A stretch of 64,000 nucleotides of DNA from Actinomycetes bacterium (GCA_023460975.1 JAEWOG010000016.1:62001-126000); one strand, 5' to 3'; counted from the stretch's first letter, positions 1 through 9,624 are shown. The notes: a model not told the origin generated them from the sequence alone. Program-made: numbers and translations.

Positions 1-1080
1 GCGGTGCTGCGGTACGAGGAGGCCTCTGCGCTCCTGAAGGACCGCCGCTTCCAGCAGGGCAACGCGAAGTGGCCCGACCAGAACGGCATCCACTCCGGCC
101 GCTTCCACGGCTGGTGGAAGGAGACGCTCCTCTCGCTGGAGGGCGACGACCACTCCCGGGTCCGCCGCCTGCTCATGCCGGCGTTCCGCAACAAGGTGAT
201 CGCGGCGATGCGCCCGCAGTTCCAGGCGCTCGCCAACGAGCTCATCGACTCGTTCGCACCGCGCGGCGAGGTCGAGTTCATCAGCGAGTTCGCGGAGCCG
301 TACGCCGCCCGGATCCTGTGCCAACTGCTCGGCCTGCCCGAAGAGAACTGGCAGCAGCTGGCCCACTGGGCCGACGACCTGGGCAAGTCGTTCGGCATCG
401 CGGTGGCAGAGGACCTGCCGCGCATCGAGGCCGCACTCGACGGCCTGTACGGCTACATCGACGAGGTCGTCGAGCTCCGCCTCGCCGAGCCCGCGGACGA
501 TCTGGTCTCCACCCTGATCGCCGCCTCGAACAGTGAGGACGGCCGACTCAGCCGCCACGAGCTCGGCGTGGCCCTGGTCTTCCTCGCCTTCGCCGGCATG
601 GAGACCACGCGCAACCAGCTCGGCCTCGCGCTGCAGACGCTGCTGGGCCACCCCGACCAGTGGGCGCTCCTGGGCGAGAACCCTGACCTCGGCGCCCCCG
701 CAGTGGAGGAGGTCATGCGCGTCAACCCGACCGTCACCTGGATCACGCGCGAGGCCATCGACGACGTCGACCTGTTCGGTCTGCACATCCCGCGCGGCGG
801 CATCGTCCAGGTCCTCTCGCACAGCGCCGGGACGGACCCTGCCGCCATGCCCGACCCGTCGTTCGACATCACCGCGCAGCGGCCGCCGCACCTGGGGTTC
901 GGCTCGGGCGTCCACCACTGCCTGGGCCACTTCGTGGCACGCACGGACATGGCTGTGGCCCTGCCGCTGCTGGCCGCCCGGATGCCCGACGCGCGGCCCG
1001 ACGGCCCCGGTCGGTGGCTGCCCGTGTCGGGCAACACCGGAGCACTGGAGTTCCCCATCCGCTTCACTCCCGGGCACTGA
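1..1080 (+). CDS. Cytochrome P450 (5'-truncated by window edge)
   Basis: This is a heme-thiolate monooxygenase missing its N-terminus: the reading frame is open to base 1, and the first GTG at base 4 falls inside the fold. Visible landmarks, numbered from that GTG, are a C-helix EGDDHSRVRRL near residue 50, the I-helix oxygen-binding stretch AGMETT near 198, the K-helix ExxR as EEVMR near 235-239, and the heme loop FGSGVHHCLG at 299-308 with ligand Cys306. The size and soluble character fit a class I bacterial CYP that needs separate ferredoxin and reductase partners, neither of which is in the window. The substrate cannot be told from sequence. The start lies upstream of the window. It runs toward menF with a 49-base gap. 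Confidence 0.93.
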   Translation, partial: AVLRYEEASALLKDRRFQQGNAKWPDQNGIHSGRFHGWWKETLLSLEGDDHSRVRRLLMPAFRNKVIAAMRPQFQALANELIDSFAPRGEVEFISEFAEPYAARILCQLLGLPEENWQQLAHWADDLGKSFGIAVAEDLPRIEAALDGLYGYIDEVVELRLAEPADDLVSTLIAASNSEDGRLSRHELGVALVFLAFAGMETTRNQLGLALQTLLGHPDQWALLGENPDLGAPAVEEVMRVNPTVTWITREAIDDVDLFGLHIPRGGIVQVLSHSAGTDPAAMPDPSFDITAQRPPHLGFGSGVHHCLGHFVARTDMAVALPLLAARMPDARPDGPGRWLPVSGNTGALEFPIRFTPGH

Positions 1081-1129
1081 ACCCTGCCGAATCCGTGGTG
1101 ACCGACTGGCAGGCGTACGCTGTTTCCTT

Positions 1130-2389
1130 GTGACGACGGCCTCCCACGAGCAGCGAACCGCCTCCTTGGTGGTGCGCACCGTGGCAGTCGACTCCGAGGC
1201 AGCTCAGGGCCCACTCATCGACCTCCTCCCCCGCGAGGAGGCAGTCACGTGGCTCCGCAACGGCGAGGGTCTCGTCGGGTGGGGAGTGGCCGCACAGGTC
1301 CGTACGAGCGGTGCGACTCGCTTCAGCGACGCCGACAAGTGGTGGACGGAGACCTGCGCCCGCGCGGTCATCACCGATGAGGTCGGTGAGCCCGGAACGG
1401 GCATGGTGGCCTTCGGCACCTTCGGGTTTGCCGACGACCCCGGCGACTCCGTCCTGATCGTTCCCCGGGTCGTCCTCGGCCGACGCGGGGGCCGTACGTG
1501 GCTGACGGTCACCGACGTCGACGAGGCGCCCCTCCCCGACCTTGCGCCCACGGATGCCCCGGCTGCACCGGTCGGCCTGAGTTTCGCCGACGGCTCGGTC
1601 GACGGCGAGGCGTGGATGAGCGTGGTCGCCGAGGCCGTCGCCTGCATCGAGGCCGGCCAACTGGAGAAGGTCGTCCTCGCCCGCGACCTGCTGGCCACCA
1701 CACAGGTCCCCGTCGACGTGCGCTGGCCGCTGCGACGCCTCAGCGAGCAGTACGCGATGTGCTGGACCTTCCACGTGGACGGCATGTTCGGCGCCACGCC
1801 GGAGATGCTCGTACGCCGCGAGCGCGGCCTGGTCACCTCCCGCGTGCTGGCCGGCACCATCCGCCGCACCGGCGACGACGAGCGCGACCTCGCGCTCGCA
1901 GCCACGCTGGCCCGCTCCAGCAAGGACCTCGAAGAGCACGAGTACGCGGTGCGCTCGGTGGCCGACGCGCTCGAGCCGCACTGCTCGTCCATGAACGTGC
2001 CCGAGGCGCCGTTCGTCCTCCACCTGCCCAACGTGATGCACCTGGCCACCGACGTCAACGGCGTCGTCCACGACACCGCCTCGTCGCTCAAGCTGGCCGA
2101 GGCGTTGCACCCGTCAGCCGCCGTCGGGGGCACGCCGACGCCGGACGCCGTACGCCTCATCGCGCGCATCGAGGGCATGGACCGCGATCGCTACGCCGGC
2201 CCCGTGGGGTGGATCGACGCCAGCGGCGACGGCGAGTGGGGCATCGCCCTGCGCTCCGCGTTGCTCACCGACGCCGGGGTGCGGCTGTTTGCCGGCTGCG
2301 GCATCGTGGCCGACTCCAACCCCGCCGCGGAGCTCGCCGAGTCGCAGGCCAAGTTCGTCCCCGTACGCGACGCCCTCGCCGCCGACTGA
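1130..2389 (+). CDS. menF: Isochorismate synthase MenF
   Basis: It converts chorismate to isochorismate, the entry step of menaquinone synthesis. The 419-residue protein ends in a chorismate-binding domain. Recognisable blocks are KVVLARD, PEMLVRRERG from residue 224, the HPSAAVGGTP block near 327-336, and the C-terminal GCGIVADSNPAAELAES region. The frame is open far upstream, but the GTG at 1130 gives the usual family length and clears the P450 stop. menD, menC, menE and menA are close by on either strand, which favours menaquinone rather than siderophore use. A salicylate or siderophore isochorismate synthase is the main alternative. Confidence 0.9.
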   Translation: MTTASHEQRTASLVVRTVAVDSEAAQGPLIDLLPREEAVTWLRNGEGLVGWGVAAQVRTSGATRFSDADKWWTETCARAVITDEVGEPGTGMVAFGTFGFADDPGDSVLIVPRVVLGRRGGRTWLTVTDVDEAPLPDLAPTDAPAAPVGLSFADGSVDGEAWMSVVAEAVACIEAGQLEKVVLARDLLATTQVPVDVRWPLRRLSEQYAMCWTFHVDGMFGATPEMLVRRERGLVTSRVLAGTIRRTGDDERDLALAATLARSSKDLEEHEYAVRSVADALEPHCSSMNVPEAPFVLHLPNVMHLATDVNGVVHDTASSLKLAEALHPSAAVGGTPTPDAVRLIARIEGMDRDRYAGPVGWIDASGDGEWGIALRSALLTDAGVRLFAGCGIVADSNPAAELAESQAKFVPVRDALAAD

Positions 2390-2429
2390 CTCGCCGAGGG
2401 TCGTGGCCCTCGCGGGCCTGGTCGGCGCC

Positions 2430-3068
2430 TCAGAGGTCGAGGTCGGTGCCCGGGGTGAGCCGCTCGTAGCGGCCGCCCGGCTCGAGGAACCGTCGCAGGT
2501 GGCCATCCACGATGCCGAGCCCGGCTTCGGAGTAGATCTCGTCGTGGATCGCCAGGTTCACCGGCGCGCCCAGGTCCCGGGCGAAGTCGATCGCCTCGCT
2601 CACCTTCAGCCACGGCGCGCTCACGGGAATGCAGGCGACGTCCACCGCGACCCCTGGCAGCGTCAGGGAGTCGCCAGGGTGGAAGAGCGTCGTGCTCCCG
2701 GCCTCGACGAGATAACCACTGTTGTGGAATCGCGGTAGCTCCGGGTGGATGACGGCGTGCAGCTCGCCCACCGTACGGACCCGCAGGCCGAGGTCGAGCT
2801 CGGCGCCGGGCTCCAGGACCGTGATCCGCTCCGCGAGGCTCGGGACGGTGGCGAGCACCTCTTCGGCGACCTCGGCGATGGTCCAGATCGGCGCATCCAC
2901 CGCCTGGAGGTGACCCACGTCGACATGGTCGGGATGCACGTGCGTGACCAGGATCGCGCTCGCATCCGCGACGGCCTCGCGAGCCGTGAAAACACCCGGA
3001 TCGATGACGAGGCGGACCCCGTCGTGCTCGACGCGCACGCAGGAGTGGCCGTGCTTGGTGAGGCGCAT
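2430..3068 (-). CDS. MBL-fold metal-dependent hydrolase (UlaG-like)
   Basis: This 212-residue metallo-beta-lactamase-fold protein carries the metal site THVHPDHVD, with H43, H45, D47 and H48. Further conserved blocks are GHSCVRVE at the N-terminus, which is typical of the UlaG-like subgroup, and FHPGDSLTLPG and AIHDEIYSEAG later on. No signal peptide is visible, so it should be cytoplasmic. It converges on menF and diverges from the GH16 gene. The substrate is unknown; family members hydrolyse lactones, phosphodiesters or thioesters. Confidence 0.85.
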   Translation of the reverse strand: MRLTKHGHSCVRVEHDGVRLVIDPGVFTAREAVADASAILVTHVHPDHVDVGHLQAVDAPIWTIAEVAEEVLATVPSLAERITVLEPGAELDLGLRVRTVGELHAVIHPELPRFHNSGYLVEAGSTTLFHPGDSLTLPGVAVDVACIPVSAPWLKVSEAIDFARDLGAPVNLAIHDEIYSEAGLGIVDGHLRRFLEPGGRYERLTPGTDLDL

Positions 3069-3210
3069 GGGACAACGCTAATCGCTCGTCGGACACTTTC
3101 GCGGGGATGCCGCGCGGCTGGCACCGCCCCGGTATGGTGCCTGACGACCTCCACGGTGCACCAGCTTTGGGGGAAGCACACCTGCATCCGACAGAGAAGA
3201 GAAATCTTTC

Positions 3211-4413
3211 ATGTACGCACGCCGTGCCCTGGCTGGCAGCTTCACTGCTCTGCTGCTGCCTGCCTCCCTGCTCTTGGTCACCGGGTCCAGCTCCGCGACC
3301 GACGCCGGTGACAACCAGCCCGCCGCGGCCGCGGTCACGACGGACCGCAAGGCCAAGACCAAGGTGAAGCTCGTCGCCCACCCGCAGCTCGCGCAGCAGG
3401 GCAAGAAGGCCACCTCGGCCAACAAGGCCCTGTCCGTGTTCACCGGCACCGTCAAGCCCGGCAAGCCCAACCGCCCCGTCGTCCTGCAGATGAAGAAGGG
3501 CGGCTGGAAGACCATCGCGAAGGGCAAGACCCTGGCGAAGGGCCGCGTCGAGATCGCGGGCAAGACCAAGAAGGGCGCCAAGTACCGCCTCACCGCGCTC
3601 CCCTTCAAGGGTGCCGCGGCCGCGAGCAGCAAGCCCGTCACGATCGACAAGTACCTCACGCCGCTGTTCAGCGACGAGTTCACCGGCAGCTCGCTGAGCT
3701 CGAACTGGACCCAGCGCCAGCAGGGCTACTTCGCCGAGAGCCTGCGCGCCTGCTCCAAGGGTGACCCCCGCGCCACCGCGGTCACCGGCGGCACGCTGCG
3801 CCTGTCGGTCCTCAAGGACCCCGACCGCTCCGACAAGTGCGACGCGCTGAAGGACGGCAAGTCCACCGGCATGTACGCCTACCGCCTCAACGGCCACGTG
3901 GGCACGATGGACGCGTTCTCGTTCAAGTACGGCTACGCCGCGGCCCGCATCAAGATGCACAAGTCGCGCGGCCAGCACTCGTCCTTCTGGATGCAGCCCG
4001 CCGTCCCCAACAACACGATGGCCGCGCCGGCCACCGGTGGTGCCGAGATCGACATCATCGAGTACTTCGGTGACAAGCACCCCAACGGCGGTCTGACGAG
4101 CTTCACGTACTCGTACAACAACGGCAAGCAGATCAAGAACGGCGACTGGATCAAGGGCTCGACCCGCTTCCTGGCCAACAAGAAGGACGGCTGGTCGAAG
4201 AACTACCACGTCTTCTCGGTCGAGTGGACTCCCAAGGAGTACATCTTCCGCATCGACGGCAAGGAGACCTGGCGTACGAAGGTGGGCGTCTCCGGCGTCG
4301 ACCAGTACCTGATCCTCAGCCTGCTGAGCTCGGACTACGCCCTCAACCTGGGCGGCGACAAGGTCCTCCCGCAGCACAACTACGTGGACTGGGTCCGCGT
4401 CTGGGGTCTGTGA
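3211..4413 (+). CDS. Secreted GH16 family glycoside hydrolase
   Basis: This is a secreted beta-glucanase-like enzyme of 400 residues. A Sec signal peptide spans about residues 1-30, with a hydrophobic core ending near SSSA. A Lys-rich beta-type domain follows at about 45-145, then the GH16 catalytic domain from about 150 to 400. The active-site signature EIDIIEYFG places Glu279 as nucleophile and Glu284 as acid/base, with Asp281 between. The C-terminal NYVDWVRVWGL is typical of GH16. The start ATG has a purine-rich GAGAAGAGA upstream. A second GH16 protein at 36659-37828 shares long stretches of the catalytic domain. Exact specificity (laminarin, lichenan or an own-wall glucan) is not determined. 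Confidence 0.9.
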   Translation: MYARRALAGSFTALLLPASLLLVTGSSSATDAGDNQPAAAAVTTDRKAKTKVKLVAHPQLAQQGKKATSANKALSVFTGTVKPGKPNRPVVLQMKKGGWKTIAKGKTLAKGRVEIAGKTKKGAKYRLTALPFKGAAAASSKPVTIDKYLTPLFSDEFTGSSLSSNWTQRQQGYFAESLRACSKGDPRATAVTGGTLRLSVLKDPDRSDKCDALKDGKSTGMYAYRLNGHVGTMDAFSFKYGYAAARIKMHKSRGQHSSFWMQPAVPNNTMAAPATGGAEIDIIEYFGDKHPNGGLTSFTYSYNNGKQIKNGDWIKGSTRFLANKKDGWSKNYHVFSVEWTPKEYIFRIDGKETWRTKVGVSGVDQYLILSLLSSDYALNLGGDKVLPQHNYVDWVRVWGL

Positions 4414-4429
4414 CCTCATCCTGACCACA

Positions 4430-4459
4430 GCGCGCCGTCACCCTCGGGTGGCGGCGCGC
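4430..4459 (+). terminator. Intrinsic terminator after the GH16 gene
   Basis: A 13-bp stem with one mismatch (GCGCGCCGTCACC against GGTGGCGGCGCGC) encloses a CTCG loop. It is followed by a T-containing run TTGGCATTCTTGG. It lies 17 bases after the GH16 stop in a convergent gap with menD. Confidence 0.65.
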
Positions 4460-4515
4460 TTGGCATTCTTGGGTTGTCGGGGGTGGGGCCTGGTGCCCTG
4501 GTGGCCCGTGCAGGT

Positions 4516-4576
4516 TCCCCCGCAGATGCGGGGGATCCTGAACATCACGGGGCATGCAAACCCCCAGAAGTTCAGG
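4516..4576. repeat. Double-hairpin palindromic repeat, copy 1
   Basis: Two adjacent palindromes are present. One is a perfect 8-bp hairpin (TCCCCCGC, loop AGAT, GCGGGGGA) at 4516-4535. The other is a larger imperfect hairpin beginning CCTGAAC and ending GTTCAGG at 4537-4576 with GGGG/CCCC inner pairing. The same pair recurs at 18758-18819 in the opposite orientation. It sits 25 bases beyond the menD stop, in the gap between converging genes. A REP-like dispersed element or a bidirectional terminator are both possible. Confidence 0.7.
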
Positions 4577-4601
4577 ACACGCCCACGAAGTCCCGTACGG
4601 C

Positions 4602-6206
4602 TCAGCCCTCGGCCAGCTCCCGGATCCGCAGATCCAGGTCGCGGCGATTGTCGCGGCGTACGCGCGCCTCGACCACCTCGACGCCGCCGTTGGGGCTGGA
4701 GAGCACCTGCTCGAGCTCCGGCAGGCTGTCGACGCGCAGGTACGGCACCCGCGCCGCCGCGCACGCGCTCGCCAGGTCGACGCCGTGCGGCGTGGCGAAG
4801 AGCCGCTCGAACCGGTCCGCGTACGCCTCGGCGCCCTGTTCGAGCATCGAGAAGATCGAGCCGCCGTCGTCGTTGACGACCACGATGGTCAGGTCGGGCC
4901 GTTCCTCGTCGGGGCCCATCACGAGGCCCGTGAGGTCGTGCACGAAGGTCACGTCCCCCATCAGGGCCAGGGCGCGCGTCGAGTGCTTGCGCCCGAGAGC
5001 GGCGCCGATCGCCGACGACAGGGTGCCGTCGATGCCGGCGAGGCCACGATTGGCGATGATCCGGCGTCGCTGACCGACACCGAACGGGGCCAGCATCAGG
5101 TCCAGGTCCCGGATCGGGCTCGACGCCCCGACCCACAGCAGAGCGCCGGGTACGACGGCGCGGCCCACGGCCCGGGCCACCTCGTACGGCGTCAGGTCGG
5201 GCTCGCTCGCCACCAGCGCATCGATGCGTCGGCCCAGATCGCGGTCCGCGGCGCGCCAGCGATCGATCCACGCGTCGTCGTCCGCGCCTGCAGGATCGAT
5301 GCCCGTCGCGTGCGTCGCCACCGCGAAGGGTCGCTCAGCCCACACGCCGCGGGGCGCCACCGAGATCACCTCGACGTCGTGCCGTTCGAGCAGCCGCGTC
5401 ACCGGCCGGGACAGGGTCGGGTGGCCGACGACGATGACGCGTTGCACGGCAGCCCCGAGGTCGGTGCCCAGCAGCAGGCGGTAGGTACGGATCGCGTGGG
5501 CGCCCGTACGCGCCCCCGAGGTCGGCTCCGCGAGAAGCGGCCAGTTGCCGCGCTCGGCGATGCGCCGAGCCGGCGGTCCCGCATCGTCCCCGGCCACCAC
5601 GACCGTCGCCGGGCCGAGCGGCACCACCAGGCTCCCCTCGGGGTCCTCGGGCGGGGGTACGAAGCGCGCCGGCTCCGCCGGGGGTTCAACCGACGGGCTC
5701 CAGCGATCGTCGGGGACGAGGACTCCGTCGAACTGGACGTTGAGGTGGACGGGCCGGTCGCTCCTCGCCAGGGCCGCGCGCACCTCCCCCACGCCGCTGA
5801 CCTCATCGGCGTCCACGAACACCGCATGCTCGCGGAAGATGGCGACGTGGTCGGTGGTCTGCGAGGCGCCCGTGCCGCGCAGCCGGGCCGGACGGTCCGC
5901 CGTCACCACCACGAGGGGCAACCCGACGTGGGCGGCCTCCAGGACCGCCGGGTGCAGGTTGGCGACCGCCGTCCCCGACGTGCACGCGACCGCGGCCCTG
6001 CGGCCCGCCTTCGTGAGGCCCAGCGCCAGGAACGCCGCGGTCCGTTCGTCGATGCGCGTGTGGAGCCGCAGCAGGCCCGCGTCGGCCGCGTCGGCCAACG
6101 CGAAGGCGAGCGGCGCGTTGCGCGAGCCGGGCGCGAGGACGACCTCGCGCACACCCGCGGCGATGAGTTCGCTGACACTCGCCCGGGCGAGCTCGGTGGC
6201 GTTCAC
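4602..6206 (-). CDS. menD: MenD, SEPHCHC synthase
   Basis: This thiamine-diphosphate enzyme joins isochorismate and 2-oxoglutarate to give SEPHCHC, the second step of menaquinone synthesis. The GTG start at 6206 begins VNATELARASVSELIAAG and yields 534 residues, close to the family's usual length. APGSRNAPLAFA lies at 25-36. The C-terminal ThDP/Mg region shows LMGDVTFVHDLTGL followed by VVNDDGGSIFSMLE. The start overlaps the menC stop as GTGA, so the two are translationally coupled, with menE upstream in the same minus-strand operon (menE-menC-menD). Confidence 0.95.
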   Translation of the reverse strand: MNATELARASVSELIAAGVREVVLAPGSRNAPLAFALADAADAGLLRLHTRIDERTAAFLALGLTKAGRRAAVACTSGTAVANLHPAVLEAAHVGLPLVVVTADRPARLRGTGASQTTDHVAIFREHAVFVDADEVSGVGEVRAALARSDRPVHLNVQFDGVLVPDDRWSPSVEPPAEPARFVPPPEDPEGSLVVPLGPATVVVAGDDAGPPARRIAERGNWPLLAEPTSGARTGAHAIRTYRLLLGTDLGAAVQRVIVVGHPTLSRPVTRLLERHDVEVISVAPRGVWAERPFAVATHATGIDPAGADDDAWIDRWRAADRDLGRRIDALVASEPDLTPYEVARAVGRAVVPGALLWVGASSPIRDLDLMLAPFGVGQRRRIIANRGLAGIDGTLSSAIGAALGRKHSTRALALMGDVTFVHDLTGLVMGPDEERPDLTIVVVNDDGGSIFSMLEQGAEAYADRFERLFATPHGVDLASACAAARVPYLRVDSLPELEQVLSSPNGGVEVVEARVRRDNRRDLDLRIRELAEG

Positions 6207-7141
6207 CCCAGCACCCCCTCGACCTCGGCGAGCCGGCGTCGCCAGTGCTCGACCCGGTCGGCGGGCGCGGCGAGCCGGGCCAGCGCGTCCTCGTCGACCT
6301 CGACGGGGCGTACGGCCAGCGCGCCGTCGACCGGAAGCAGGGGCGAGGCCGCGACGTCGTCGGCGAGCAACTGCACGGTCGCCAGGCCGCACGCGTGCGG
6401 CAGCTCGGGCAGGGCGGCGGCGAGAGCGACCCCGGCCGCGATCCCCACGCTCGACTCGACCGCGCTGGACACGACGACCGGCAACCCGATCTCCTCAGCG
6501 ATGCGCAGGCATGCACGCACGCCACCGAGTGGCTGCACCTTGAGGACCGCGATGTCCGCGGCCTCCAGGTCGCGCACCAGGTAGGGGTCCTCTGCACGCC
6601 GGATGGACTCATCGGCGGCGATCGGCACCTCGACGCGGCGCCTCACGCGCGCCAGATCCTCGACGTGGGCGACGGGCTGCTCGACGTACTCCAGCCCACC
6701 CGCGGCGCGGTCCAGGACAGCGATCGAGGAGACGGCGGTGTCCACGTCCCAGGCCCCGTTCACGTCGATCCGGATGATCCCGTCGGGGCCCAACGCGTCC
6801 CGTACGGCCTCGATGCGCGCCTGGTCATCGGCCAGGTCCTGGCCAGGCTCGGCGACCTTGACCTTGGCCGTACGGCACCCGCCCGCCCGCACGATGGCGT
6901 GGGCACGGACGGGGTCGGTGGCCGGGACCGTGACGTTGACCGGGACAGAGTCCCGCACCGGCGCCGGCCACTCGCCCGCCGCCGCCTCCCGCGCGGCCGC
7001 CAGCCACGGCGCACTGACGGCCGGGCCGTAATCGAGGAACGGGCTCCACTCACCCCACCCGGAGGGCGTCCGCAGGAGCACGCCCTCGCGGACGGTGATC
7101 TGGCGGAACCGGGTCGTGAGCGGGATGGAGAAGACGTGCAC
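6203..7141 (-). CDS. menC: MenC, o-succinylbenzoate synthase
   Basis: This enolase-superfamily enzyme dehydrates SHCHC to o-succinylbenzoate. Numbered from the GTG at 7141 (VHVFSIPLTTRF), the catalytic set is intact: K93-x-K95 in AKVKVAEPG, metal ligands D126 in RIDVNGAW, E154 in YVEQP and D178 in AADES, and K201 in VLKVQP. The chosen GTG has an AAGGA seven bases upstream and matches the normal family N-terminus. A GTG at 7177, directly after the menE stop, would add 12 residues. It sits between menE and menD in one operon. Confidence 0.93.
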   Translation of the reverse strand: MHVFSIPLTTRFRQITVREGVLLRTPSGWGEWSPFLDYGPAVSAPWLAAAREAAAGEWPAPVRDSVPVNVTVPATDPVRAHAIVRAGGCRTAKVKVAEPGQDLADDQARIEAVRDALGPDGIIRIDVNGAWDVDTAVSSIAVLDRAAGGLEYVEQPVAHVEDLARVRRRVEVPIAADESIRRAEDPYLVRDLEAADIAVLKVQPLGGVRACLRIAEEIGLPVVVSSAVESSVGIAAGVALAAALPELPHACGLATVQLLADDVAASPLLPVDGALAVRPVEVDEDALARLAAPADRVEHWRRRLAEVEGVLG

Positions 7142-7177
7142 GGCTTCATCCTTCCCCACCGCCGCGCCGAGTCGCAC

Positions 7178-8194
7178 TCAGGACTCCGAGAGTCGGCGCA
7201 GCGCCACCCGGTCGACCTTGCCGTTCTCCAGCAGCGGCATGGCCTCGAGCCGTACGACCTCGCGCGGCGCCCACGACCTCGGATGGGACGCGGCCACCCA
7301 GTCGCGGGCCTCGCCCAGCGCCAGGCCACCGACGACGTAGGCGACCACCCGCTGGCCCCATTCGGGATCGTCGAGGCCGAGCACCTCGACCCACGCGACG
7401 TCCGGGTGCGCGCGCAGGCGGGCGGCCACCGCGGGCAGGGGCACGTTGACGCCCCCGGAGACGACCATGTCGTCCAGGCGCCCCAACACCTGCAAGCGTC
7501 CGTCGTCGTCGAGGCGCCCCGCGTCGCTGGTGACGTACCAGCCGTCGACGAGGGTGCGCTCGGTCAGGGCGAGGTCACCCTCGTACCCGTCGAAGATCGT
7601 GGGCCCGCCGAGCCGGATCCGACCGCCGGTGCCCAGCGCCACGGCGACCCCGTCGAGGGGGAAGCCGTCATAGACGCATCCGCCCGCCGTCTCGGATGCC
7701 CCGTACGTCGCCACGACGCGCAGCCCCGCCTCCTCGGCCCGGGCGCGCAGCGTCGGATCGATCGGGCCGCCTCCCAGCAGCACCGTGTGCAGGCGGGCCA
7801 GCGCAGCCGTCTCAGCGGCATCGTCGAGCATGCGGTGCAGTTGCGTGGGGACGAGCGAGGTGAACAGCGGCTCGTCCGCCTCCTCGACGGCGGCCGCGAA
7901 GGTGGAACCCACGACGATCGGATCGTGACCAGCGAGCAGGGAGCGCACGATCACCTGGACGCCGGCGACGTACGCACTGGGCAACGCGAGCAGCCAGCGC
8001 CCCTGGGCTCCCAGCCGGCCCGCGGACGCCGCGGCGGAGGCCAGCACCGCCTCGCGGGAGAGCAGCACCCGCTTGGGGATGCCCGAGGATCCCGACGTCT
8101 CGATGAGCAGCTGCGCGGGCTCCCGGGCGCCCAACCACTCCCGCAGTTGGCGCACGGCGAGCGCCGGGTCGGCGTCGGGGCGCAGAGGGGTCAC
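7178..8194 (-). CDS. menE: MenE, o-succinylbenzoate-CoA ligase (short actinobacterial form)
   Basis: This ANL-superfamily ligase adenylates o-succinylbenzoate and transfers it to CoA. The GTG at 8194 gives 338 residues, shorter than the roughly 450-490 of many MenE proteins because the N-terminal subdomain is reduced. Motifs are the phosphate loop TSGSSGIPK at 33-41, YGASETAGG, GWYVTSDAGR, the hinge GRLDDMVVSGG, and the C-terminal ENGKVDR with the adenylation lysine. It is the first gene of the menE-menC-menD operon. menB and menH are not in this window. Confidence 0.9.
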   Translation of the reverse strand: MTPLRPDADPALAVRQLREWLGAREPAQLLIETSGSSGIPKRVLLSREAVLASAAASAGRLGAQGRWLLALPSAYVAGVQVIVRSLLAGHDPIVVGSTFAAAVEEADEPLFTSLVPTQLHRMLDDAAETAALARLHTVLLGGGPIDPTLRARAEEAGLRVVATYGASETAGGCVYDGFPLDGVAVALGTGGRIRLGGPTIFDGYEGDLALTERTLVDGWYVTSDAGRLDDDGRLQVLGRLDDMVVSGGVNVPLPAVAARLRAHPDVAWVEVLGLDDPEWGQRVVAYVVGGLALGEARDWVAASHPRSWAPREVVRLEAMPLLENGKVDRVALRRLSES

Positions 8195-8339
8195 CGCGTC
8201 ACCGTATCGGGGTGCGCGGCCTCCACCGAGAGCGGCCGGACGCGCCGCGGCAGCCCCGTGGCGGAGGGTGTCCGGCAGCGGCCCTGCCCAGCGAGAAATC
8301 ATGTGCCAAATCGGAGGGCGACTGAGAAACTGGACGGCG

Positions 8340-9590
8340 ATGCCGAACGTACTCACCCGCCAGGTCACGCCGCCCTCCACGCTGGCTGGGCGCCTCGCCC
8401 TCCAGTCGCTGCTCTTCGCGACCGGCGAGGGCACCTTCATGACCGGTTCGGCCGTGTTCTTCACCGTGATCGTCGGCCTCACCCCCGCCCAGGTCGGCCT
8501 GGGCCTCACCATCGCGGGCGTCGCCGCGTTCCTCGCTGCCTACCCGGCCGGGCGCCTGGTCGACCGGTTCGGCCCCAAGCGCATGTGGGCACTGTCCGCG
8601 GGCCTGCAGGCGGCGCTCTTCTCCGTGTGGCCCTTCATCGACGGCTTCGAGCAGTACGTCCTCATGGCCGTCGTGATGGAGCTGGCCGGTTCCATCGGCG
8701 GCGCTGCGCACGGGGCGTACACGCTCGACGTGCTGCCCACCGCGGAGCGGGTCTCCTCGCGGGCCTACATGTACTCGGCGCTCAACCTCGGCTTCACGCT
8801 CGGATCGGGCCTCGGCTTCATCGCGCTGGCCACCAACAGCGACGACGTGCTGCGCGCCGTGCCGTGGTTCACCGGGATCCTCTTCGTCGTCAATGCCCTC
8901 GCGATCCTGCGCCTGCCGGACGCGACCCACGACGCCAAGCGGACCAAGGAGGAGCGGGCCGTCAAGATCACGCCCAGCCCCTACCGCAACCCCGGCTGGC
9001 TGGTCGCGTCCTTCCTGTTGGGCGTGCTGTGGACCAACCAGGTCGTGCTCAACGTCGTCATCCCGCTGTGGCTGGTCTCCGAGACCGACGCCCCCCGTAC
9101 GGTGCTGGCGTTCCTGTTCGCCTCCAACACGATCATGTGCATCTTCCTGCCGATGCGGGCCTCGCGTGGGGTGAAGGACCTGACCACCGGCCTGAAGGCG
9201 ATCCGCATCTCCGCGAGCCTGTTCTTCATCTCGTGCCTCATCACCATGGCGACCCACTCCACCATCGGGTGGACCACCGTGGCGGTGATGCTGCTCGCCC
9301 ACGTCGTCCTCACGGGCGGCGAGCTCTACCTGTCGGCAGCGAGCTGGGCGATGGAGGCCGAGCTCATGGATCCCCGGCAGCGGGGCAACTACCAGGGCGC
9401 CTCCGAGGTCACCGGCACCCTGGGACGCGTGTGGGCACCGGCGCTCTACACGTTCCTCGCGATGAGCTGGGGCGTACAGGGATGGCTGGTCATCGGCCTC
9501 ATCGCCGTGGTCGCCGCCTTCGCACTGCACCCGGTCGCCCGCATGGGCGAACGGTTCCTCGCCACCCACGGCATCGACCCGCACCAGTGA
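8340..9590 (+). CDS. MFS transporter
   Basis: This is a 416-residue inner-membrane protein with many hydrophobic segments spread over its whole length, fitting a 10-12 helix major facilitator. The loop after helix 2 holds GRLVDRFGPKRMWALS, a form of the MFS signature GxxxDRxGRR. The frame is open upstream, but the ATG at 8340 (MPNVLTRQ) begins where transporter-like sequence begins. It stands alone between menE (divergent) and menA (35 bases downstream). The substrate is unknown; drug efflux is only a guess by family. Confidence 0.82.
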   Translation: MPNVLTRQVTPPSTLAGRLALQSLLFATGEGTFMTGSAVFFTVIVGLTPAQVGLGLTIAGVAAFLAAYPAGRLVDRFGPKRMWALSAGLQAALFSVWPFIDGFEQYVLMAVVMELAGSIGGAAHGAYTLDVLPTAERVSSRAYMYSALNLGFTLGSGLGFIALATNSDDVLRAVPWFTGILFVVNALAILRLPDATHDAKRTKEERAVKITPSPYRNPGWLVASFLLGVLWTNQVVLNVVIPLWLVSETDAPRTVLAFLFASNTIMCIFLPMRASRGVKDLTTGLKAIRISASLFFISCLITMATHSTIGWTTVAVMLLAHVVLTGGELYLSAASWAMEAELMDPRQRGNYQGASEVTGTLGRVWAPALYTFLAMSWGVQGWLVIGLIAVVAAFALHPVARMGERFLATHGIDPHQ

Positions 9591-9624
9591 CGTCGGCGGG
9601 GCGCGCGGCTGGCATGATCGGCCG

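Noticed and set aside
1130..2389. Salicylate/siderophore synthase instead of MenF
   Set aside because: No siderophore genes are near, while four other menaquinone genes are within 8 kb.
2191..4428. 745-residue open frame on the minus strand across the GH16 and MBL genes
   Set aside because: It lies opposite or out of frame with well-conserved enzymes and shows biased composition typical of antisense frames in high-GC DNA.
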